From contig JADMIN010000048.1 of assembly GCA_015478575.1 (NCBI GenBank), forward strand, positions 1 to 9,946: a DNA stretch of 9,946 bases, in the 5' to 3' direction. The stretch comes from Ktedonobacterales bacterium. GTDB taxonomy: Bacteria; Chloroflexota; Ktedonobacteria; Ktedonobacterales; JADMIN01. A model generated the notes under the pieces. It was not told where the DNA came from. It saw only the letters and a program-made list of their open reading frames with translations, and searched no databases. The translations under genes were made by a program, and so were the position numbers. Positions 5,763-9,946 of the stretch are shown here, piece by piece; the stretch's first letter is position 1, and each line of letters starts with the position of its first letter.

Positions 5763-5878
5763 CAACTTCATCCTACTCTTGGCGCGGATGCTCGTATCAA
5801 TGGGAGAGCGGTGGCGCGTGCCATGGAAAGTGGGAGAGATGGCCAGCGTTCAGGAGGACGTGAGGGCGTCTGTGGTAG

Positions 5879-5884
5879 TATACT
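5879..5884 (+). promoter_or_regulatory. Candidate -10 element of ribF
   Basis: TATACT matches the -10 consensus at five of six positions, 25 bases before the ribF ATG. The best -35 (AGGACG, 5855-5860, 18-base spacing) is poor. Two copies of TGGGAGAG exactly 30 bases apart (5801-5808, 5831-5838) lie upstream. No FMN riboswitch core was found in this leader, which would be only about 20 bases long. Confidence 0.3.
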
Positions 5885-5909
5885 GGCGGGAATCAGGGAA
5901 TTGAGGGGT

Positions 5910-6830
5910 ATGGACGTTCTCTATCCGCTTGGAACAGCGATCTCGCGGGGCCAGGCCGCCCTGGCGGTCAGCGCCTTCGATGGCGGCGATCGCGCGCATC
6001 GGCGGCTCGCCCAGCATACCGCCGACCTCGCCGCGCGCCAGTCGGCGCGGTCGGTCGGTGTCGTTCTGTGGCCGGGAGTCGGCCCGGGAGAGCGGGTGGT
6101 GGCAACGCTGGATGAACGCCTTGCCCTTCTTGGCGCGTCGGTGAGCTTCGATGAAGTGGCGGTGTTGCCAACCGACGCGCCAGGCAGCGGTGACACACGC
6201 GCGCTTCTGGATACGCTTGGCGACTGGTATGATGTGCGAGCCATCGTCGCGGAGCGGAGCGCGCCAGAGGTGGGGGGGCACGTGCCGCCGTGGGAGGCCA
6301 CGCGACTGGGCGCGGCCTGCCAAGAGCGTGGTTGGGCATTCGCTCTCACTGAGAGTGGCGCCGAAGATGAGGAAGCCCAGCCATCTGGTATCATCGTCAC
6401 GGTGGCGCGCGGTGATGTCGAGCAAGCCGCCAGGATGCTAGGCCATCCGTTTCTGGTGAGCGGGCACGTCATCGAGGGCGACAAACGTGGGCGGTTATTG
6501 GGCTTCCCCACCGCTAACCTGCGCCCGGATGCCCGCAAGGCGCTGCCCGCCAACGGTGTCTACGCGGTGCGTGTGCGCTTGCCTGGTGAGGAGGCCGCGA
6601 CGCATCCCGCGGTGACGAATATCGGGGTGCGGCCGACATTTGGTGCGGGGCAGACGCCGCTGATTGAGACGCATCTGCTCGATGCCACGCTGGATCTCTA
6701 TGGTGTGCCCATCGCGGTCGAGTTCGTGGCACGACTGCGGGCTGAACAGCGCTTTGAAAGCATAGACGCGCTGAAGGCGCAGATGGCCCGCGACGCGCAG
6801 CGCGCGCGCACGCTGCTCGCGGTGAATTAG
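5910..6830 (+). CDS. ribF: RibF-like riboflavin kinase with a degenerate FAD-synthetase domain
   Basis: Bifunctional RibF phosphorylates riboflavin to FMN and adenylates FMN to FAD. This 306-residue protein has the usual length and order. C-terminal kinase domain (about 181-306) is textbook: GHVIEGDKRGRLLGFPTAN (185-203), NGVYAV (215-220), NIGVRPTF (237-244) and the catalytic Glu in ETHLLD (E253). The N-terminal nucleotidyltransferase domain (1-180) is recognisable from its trace but altered: FDG-V-H-R-G-H reads FDGGDRAH (23-30), losing one histidine and the glycine; the G-x-DFRFG region reads AERSAPEVGG; and the ISS-x-x-IR motif before GDVEQAARMLGHPF is replaced by PSGIIVTV. I infer a working kinase but a doubtful adenylyltransferase. 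Start: ATG 5910 with AGGGAA (5895-5900) nine bases upstream; the upstream open frame to 5487 overlaps the Fur gene and is unsupported. Divergent from the Fur-family gene; fhaA follows 97 bases later. Confidence 0.88.
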   Translation: MDVLYPLGTAISRGQAALAVSAFDGGDRAHRRLAQHTADLAARQSARSVGVVLWPGVGPGERVVATLDERLALLGASVSFDEVAVLPTDAPGSGDTRALLDTLGDWYDVRAIVAERSAPEVGGHVPPWEATRLGAACQERGWAFALTESGAEDEEAQPSGIIVTVARGDVEQAARMLGHPFLVSGHVIEGDKRGRLLGFPTANLRPDARKALPANGVYAVRVRLPGEEAATHPAVTNIGVRPTFGAGQTPLIETHLLDATLDLYGVPIAVEFVARLRAEQRFESIDALKAQMARDAQRARTLLAVN

Positions 6831-6851
6831 GCCGTCGCGGACCAAGCGAGG

Positions 6852-6867
6852 CCGCTTCAGTAAGCGG
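6852..6867 (+). terminator. Hairpin after ribF, weak terminator candidate
   Basis: CCGCTT-cagt-AAGCGG is a perfect six-pair stem with a four-base loop, 21 bases past the ribF stop. No U-tract follows, so ribF transcripts may read through into fhaA. Confidence 0.3.
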
Positions 6868-6885
6868 GTAGCCATTCCGCGCGGA

Positions 6886-6921
6886 GGTCGGGCGGGAGGT
6901 CGGGCGGGAGGTCGAGAGGGA
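6886..6921 (+). repeat. Three tandem 12-base units with G-quadruplex motif before fhaA
   Basis: GGTCGGGCGGGA occurs twice (6886-6897, 6898-6909) and a variant, GGTCGAGAGGGA, follows at 6910-6921. The first two units contain four GGG runs (6890-6892, 6894-6896, 6902-6904, 6906-6908) with loops of 1, 5 and 1 bases, a canonical G-quadruplex pattern on the coding strand. The third unit holds the probable ribosome site GAGGGA (6916-6921), six bases before the fhaA ATG. Confidence 0.8.
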
Positions 6922-6927
6922 GTCAGC

Positions 6928-7719
6928 ATGGGCCTTATTCGGAAGTTCGAGTCCGCGATGCAGGGGGCGATTGAGGGGTCATTTGGGCGCGTGTTTCGCA
7001 CCCGCTTGCAGCCCGTCGAGTTGGCGCGCAAGCTGGAGCGGGCGATGGAGGATCATCTCACCATCACCTCAGACCGGCGCATCGCCCCCAACGTCTATGA
7101 CGTCTACCTGAGCAGCAAAGATTACGCCCAGTTCGAGCCAAACGCGCGCTCACAGGCGCAGCAGCTCTCTGAGGCGCTGATCCGTGTCGCGCGTGACCGC
7201 CGCTACACGCTGACGACACGACCGCTCATCCGCTTCCATGAGGATGCGCGCTTGGTCACGGGGCAGGTGCGCATCGAGACGCAACGGCTGGAGCCGCAGA
7301 CCGCCGAGGGGGATACTCCCGGCGGGAAGCCGATGGGGGATGAGACGCAGGCGATGTCGCCGGTCGAGCTGCGCGAGCTGGAGCAAGAGATCAATCGCGC
7401 CGCCAGCCAGCCCTCGACCTCGAATATGCCGCCGGCATGGCTCACGCTCTACCGGCCGGTGCGTGGGCAGCCGTTGCGCCTGGATCGGCCGATTGTCCAC
7501 CTTGGGCGCCACCTCTCGAACGATATTGTCGTCAACGACCGGCGCGTCTCGCGCTATCATGCCGAGATTCGCTTTGAACATGGGCAATTCTTCCTGTACG
7601 ACCTTGGCAGCACCAACGGCGTGCGCGTGAATGGCGTGCCCATTCGGCAAGCCGTTCCCTTGCGTAACAACGATATCATCTCGATGGGTAGTCATGAATT
7701 CATCTTCCAGCGGAGGTAG
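6928..7719 (+). CDS. fhaA: FhaA-like protein: DUF3662 domain plus phosphothreonine-binding FHA domain
   Basis: A 263-residue cytoplasmic adaptor of cell-wall growth control. Seen: residues 1-120 form the FhaA N-terminal domain (DUF3662), opening MGLIRKFESAMQGAIEGSFG and containing FRTRLQPVELARKLERAM and APNVYDVYLS; a charged linker of about 50 residues; then an FHA domain at about 183-263 with the phospho-peptide contacts R194 in LGRHLSND, S208 and H211 in VSRYHAE, and N230 in GSTNGV. In mycobacteria FhaA binds phosphorylated MviN and sits with fhaB, pstP, rodA, pbpA and Ser/Thr kinases. Here fhaB starts eight bases after its stop, then the SEDS gene, so an operon is clear. It is shorter than the mycobacterial protein, having a short linker. 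Translation may be influenced by the G-rich tandem repeat before its start. Confidence 0.92.
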   Translation: MGLIRKFESAMQGAIEGSFGRVFRTRLQPVELARKLERAMEDHLTITSDRRIAPNVYDVYLSSKDYAQFEPNARSQAQQLSEALIRVARDRRYTLTTRPLIRFHEDARLVTGQVRIETQRLEPQTAEGDTPGGKPMGDETQAMSPVELRELEQEINRAASQPSTSNMPPAWLTLYRPVRGQPLRLDRPIVHLGRHLSNDIVVNDRRVSRYHAEIRFEHGQFFLYDLGSTNGVRVNGVPIRQAVPLRNNDIISMGSHEFIFQRR

Positions 7720-7727
7720 CGCCACCT

Positions 7728-8180
7728 ATGCCCCAAGATCCCTACGCTATTCTGCTCGCGCTCAGGATTGCCCTGGTCGCCCTGCTCTATCTCATCATCT
7801 TGCAGGTGGTGGCTGTCGCGCGACGCGATCTGAAGCAGGCCGCCAGGATGGCCGCGGGCACCACGGCACGCGGCCATGCGGTCATCGGGCACTTGATCGT
7901 GATTGACAGCGGCTCGACCTCGCTCACGCCGGGGGCACGGCTCGATGTCGAGCCCATCACCACCCTGGGCCGCTCACCGACCAACACGATTGTGCTGGAG
8001 AGCACCTTCGTCTCGACTGAGCACACGCGCATTATCTACCGCGACCGCTCGCTCTGGGTCGAAGACCTGGGCAGCCGCAATGGCACGCTGGTTGATGGCA
8101 AGCCGGTAACACAGCCGGTTGCCGTTGGTGTCGGTTCTGTTCTTCAGGTGGGTGACGTCCGCTTCAAGTTTGCGGTCTAG
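7728..8180 (+). CDS. fhaB: FhaB-like membrane-anchored FHA domain protein
   Basis: A 150-residue protein with one N-terminal membrane helix (about 9-30, LLALRIALVALLYLIILQVV) followed by the basic stop-transfer ARRDLK, a short linker, and a cytoplasmic FHA domain at about 55-150. The phosphothreonine-reading residues are intact: R82 in LGRSPTNTI, S96 and H99 in VSTEHTRI, N118 in GSRNGT. Length and layout match FhaB/FipA of actinobacteria, where it links Ser/Thr kinase signalling to the elongation and division machinery. Its ribosome site GGAGG (7712-7716) abuts the fhaA stop codon with an 11-base spacer to the ATG, so the two are probably translated together. The SEDS gene begins 20 bases downstream. 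Confidence 0.92.
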   Translation: MPQDPYAILLALRIALVALLYLIILQVVAVARRDLKQAARMAAGTTARGHAVIGHLIVIDSGSTSLTPGARLDVEPITTLGRSPTNTIVLESTFVSTEHTRIIYRDRSLWVEDLGSRNGTLVDGKPVTQPVAVGVGSVLQVGDVRFKFAV

Positions 8181-8200
8181 CGTCAGAGGGGGAAACAACG

Positions 8201-9562
8201 ATGCTTGATCGCCGCCTGCAACGGATGCTCTATGGGCGTCAATTCCGCTGGAGTGAGATGTGGCTGCTGACGCTGCCTGCCCTCTTCCTGCTCATTGGGC
8301 TGCTCGATCTGCTGATTGTGCAGAACCCAGGGGTCGCGACGGCGCTGACGCAGAAGAGCCTGCCACCGCTGCTCGCGTTCACGCCCGCGCTGGGCCTGAT
8401 CGCCGCGTTGGCGGGGACGCATGTCGTCTTGAACCTGATCGCGCCTGATGCCGACCAAACGCTGCTGCCTATCGCGGGCACACTCAGCAGTATTGGTGTC
8501 ATTATGGCCTTGCGCCTCGGCCCGGATGTCGGCCAGAGCGGCCTGGGAACGAAACAACTGGTGTGGGTCGTCATGGGGTTACTGCTCTGTGTGGGCACGG
8601 TGCGCGCCACGCGCAATCTGAGTTGGCTCCGCAACTACAAATACACCTGGGCGGTCGTCGGCATCGCCTTGGTCGCGTTGACCTTGATCCGCGCTCGGAG
8701 CTTTAGCACCAATGCTCCCAGCCGTGACGTGCTCGCGATCGCGATTGGGCCAGCGGGATTGGGCTTCTCGTTCCAGCCCTCTGAGTTGCTCAAGATCTGC
8801 CTGGTGATCTTCTTCGCGGGGTATCTCAGCGAGAACCGCGAGATGCTGGCCGCGGGTGGCTATCGGTTCGGTCCAATTGTGCTGCCGCCGCTCAAGCATC
8901 TCGGGCCGCTGCTGGTGATGTTGGGGGTGGCGCTGCTGCTCTTCATTGGGGTGCGCGAACTGGGCCTCGCCATTCTCGTCTTTGGCCTCTTCCTTGCCCT
9001 GCTCTATGTGGCGAGTAATCGTCCGGTATATGTTGTGGGGAGTGTCGTGCTCTTTGCGGTGGGGGCGTTCATCGCGTACCATATCTTTAGCTATGCGCGT
9101 ATCCGCGTGGATATTGTTGGGGGCGCGTTCAACGATTCGAGCGGCGCGGGCTACCAACTCGTGCAGGGCTTGCTCTCCTTCGCGCATGGGGGCGTCTTCG
9201 GCGAGGGCTTGGGCCTAGGACATCCCTACATTACGCCCGCCTCCAACACGGACTTCATCGCGGCGTCCTTCGGAGACGAGTTCGGCTTCGCGGGCGTTCT
9301 GGCGCTCATTGGGCTGTTCATGCTGCTCGTCTACCGAGGCATGCATATCGCCACGCGCGCCCGCGACACGTTCAGCTCCTTGATGGCGGTGGGCCTGACG
9401 GCGGTCTTTGCCTTGCAGACGCTCGTTATTCTGGCGGGCAACCTCAAGATCATGCCCCTGACCGGTGTGCCGCTGCCGTTCGTGGCCTATGGCGGCAGCT
9501 CGGTCATCGCCAACTTTATCATTATCGGCCTGCTGCTGCGTATCTCACAGAGCAGAACCTAG
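8201..9562 (+). CDS. rodA: SEDS-family peptidoglycan glycosyltransferase (RodA/FtsW)
   Basis: A 453-residue integral membrane enzyme that polymerises lipid II into glycan strands with a partner class B PBP. Seen: many hydrophobic segments from residue 19 to the end; the family region YQLVQGLLSFAHGGVFGEGL (about 314-333); NTDFIAASFGDEFGF with D351, matching the essential aspartate of HTDFIF in RodA/FtsW; and GNLKIMPLTGVPLPFVAYGG (413-432) followed by SS. The usual HTDFI..EE reads NTDFI..DE, and the common FISYGG has Ala for Ser, both conservative. The extra N-terminal helices resemble the longer RodA of actinobacteria. ATG 8201 follows GAGGGGGA (8186-8193) by seven bases. The position after fhaA-fhaB favours RodA over FtsW. 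No PBP, kinase or phosphatase gene follows in the window. Confidence 0.92.
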   Translation: MLDRRLQRMLYGRQFRWSEMWLLTLPALFLLIGLLDLLIVQNPGVATALTQKSLPPLLAFTPALGLIAALAGTHVVLNLIAPDADQTLLPIAGTLSSIGVIMALRLGPDVGQSGLGTKQLVWVVMGLLLCVGTVRATRNLSWLRNYKYTWAVVGIALVALTLIRARSFSTNAPSRDVLAIAIGPAGLGFSFQPSELLKICLVIFFAGYLSENREMLAAGGYRFGPIVLPPLKHLGPLLVMLGVALLLFIGVRELGLAILVFGLFLALLYVASNRPVYVVGSVVLFAVGAFIAYHIFSYARIRVDIVGGAFNDSSGAGYQLVQGLLSFAHGGVFGEGLGLGHPYITPASNTDFIAASFGDEFGFAGVLALIGLFMLLVYRGMHIATRARDTFSSLMAVGLTAVFALQTLVILAGNLKIMPLTGVPLPFVAYGGSSVIANFIIIGLLLRISQSRT

Positions 9563-9567
9563 CCTTC

Positions 9568-9587
9568 AACGCACGATTCTTGCGTTT
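9568..9587 (+). terminator. Hairpin after rodA, possible weak terminator
   Basis: AACGCA (9568-9573) and TGCGTT (9581-9586) form a six-pair stem with a seven-base loop, five bases past the rodA stop, with one more T after the stem. It plausibly closes the fha-rodA operon, though the stem is short and AT-rich for an intrinsic terminator here. The same bases overlap a weak promoter-like pair, TTGCGT (9580-9585) and TATTCT (9604-9609), spaced by 18, which could serve the permease. Confidence 0.35.
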
Positions 9588-9730
9588 CCCGTCAGCGCGC
9601 GACTATTCTCTACTCTTGGTGGATCGCACGGTGCCTCGGCACGGATGCTGCGCGCATTCGACTCTCCTATGGCACCGATCTTGGAGGCCCTTTGGGTTTG
9701 TCGTGAGCATTCGCCAAGGAGCGGTTCGCG

Positions 9731-9946
9731 GTGGCGCAAGAATCACAGACAGCGACAACCACATCACCAACGGAGGCATCAGGGGGGGAGGGTGGCTCCC
9801 GGCGTCTGGGGCCGTTTCTCTGCTGGGCGGTGGTGTTCGCCGATATCGGCACGTCGGTCTACTACGTCCCCGGCATTCTCTATGGCCAGGTCGGTCGGCT
9901 AGCTGGCCTCTTCGTGATGATGACGCTGGTCGTCTTCATCTTGCTC
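9731..9946 (+). CDS. APC-superfamily amino-acid permease, N-terminal part
   Basis: The first 72 residues of a transporter, open to the window end. Seen: a hydrophilic Ser/Thr/Gly-rich cytoplasmic tail of about 25 residues, then the first membrane helix LGPFLCWAVVFADIGTSVYY (26-45), whose unwound glycine-containing segment ADIGTSVYYVPGILYG is characteristic of APC-type carriers (compare G-x-x-I-G-x-G-I-F in classical members), and a second helix starting LAGLFVMMTLVVFILL (58-72). GTG start at 9731 is supported by AAGGAG (9716-9721) nine bases upstream. The substrate cannot be told from this fragment. It is 168 bases from rodA and probably a separate transcription unit. Confidence 0.75.
   Translation, partial: MAQESQTATTTSPTEASGGEGGSRRLGPFLCWAVVFADIGTSVYYVPGILYGQVGRLAGLFVMMTLVVFILL

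Noticed and set aside
5487..5909. 141-residue N-terminal extension of ribF
   Set aside because: It overlaps the Fur-family gene on the other strand and the divergent control region, and RibF proteins are about 300 residues.
5763..5909. FMN riboswitch before ribF
   Set aside because: None of the conserved FMN aptamer segments is visible, and the predicted leader is too short.

Overview
This is a GC-rich, densely packed bacterial chromosomal window with ten protein genes, two of them cut by the window edges. The gene set suggests a Chloroflexota-like or actinobacterium-like organism: a two-FHA-protein plus SEDS polymerase cluster (fhaA-fhaB-rodA order), a B12-dependent CarH photoreceptor-repressor, strong GC bias and frequent GTG-rich codon use. 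The phylum is an inference from gene content; there is no rRNA in the window. I see no tRNA, CRISPR array, transposase or prophage gene.

Layout. Minus strand, 1-1864: an rRNA 2'-O-methyltransferase (rlmB, 3' end cut off) preceded by cysteinyl-tRNA synthetase (cysS), a translation-related pair. A 500-base divergent intergenic region follows, with a recognisable promoter for the next gene and an 18-base imperfect direct repeat. Plus strand, 2365-3006: a small alpha/beta hydrolase. Plus strand, 3217-5141: a translationally coupled pair made of a CarH-type light/B12 regulator and an unrecognised eight-helix membrane protein. Minus strand, 5138-5629: a Fur-family metalloregulator, tail-to-tail with the membrane protein. 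A 280-base divergent region rich in inverted repeats separates it from ribF (plus, 5910-6830). Plus strand, 6928-9562: fhaA, fhaB and a RodA/FtsW-family glycosyltransferase, a cell-envelope growth module. From 9731: the start of an APC-type amino-acid permease, cut by the window end.

How the genes fit together. The most interesting unit is carH plus the membrane protein. CarH proteins bind adenosylcobalamin in the dark, repress their targets and release DNA in light, usually controlling carotenoid or photo-protection genes. The coupled protein shows a clear internal duplication (two halves of about 140 residues with matching Asp, Asn, Glu and Trp positions) and no family I can name, so it is a candidate light-induced membrane protein. 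Two housekeeping enzymes have altered catalytic motifs: RibF keeps a textbook riboflavin kinase domain but its FAD-synthetase half has lost the usual active-site motifs, and CysRS has KMAHS in place of KMSKS. A G-quadruplex-forming tandem repeat sits just in front of the fhaA start codon.
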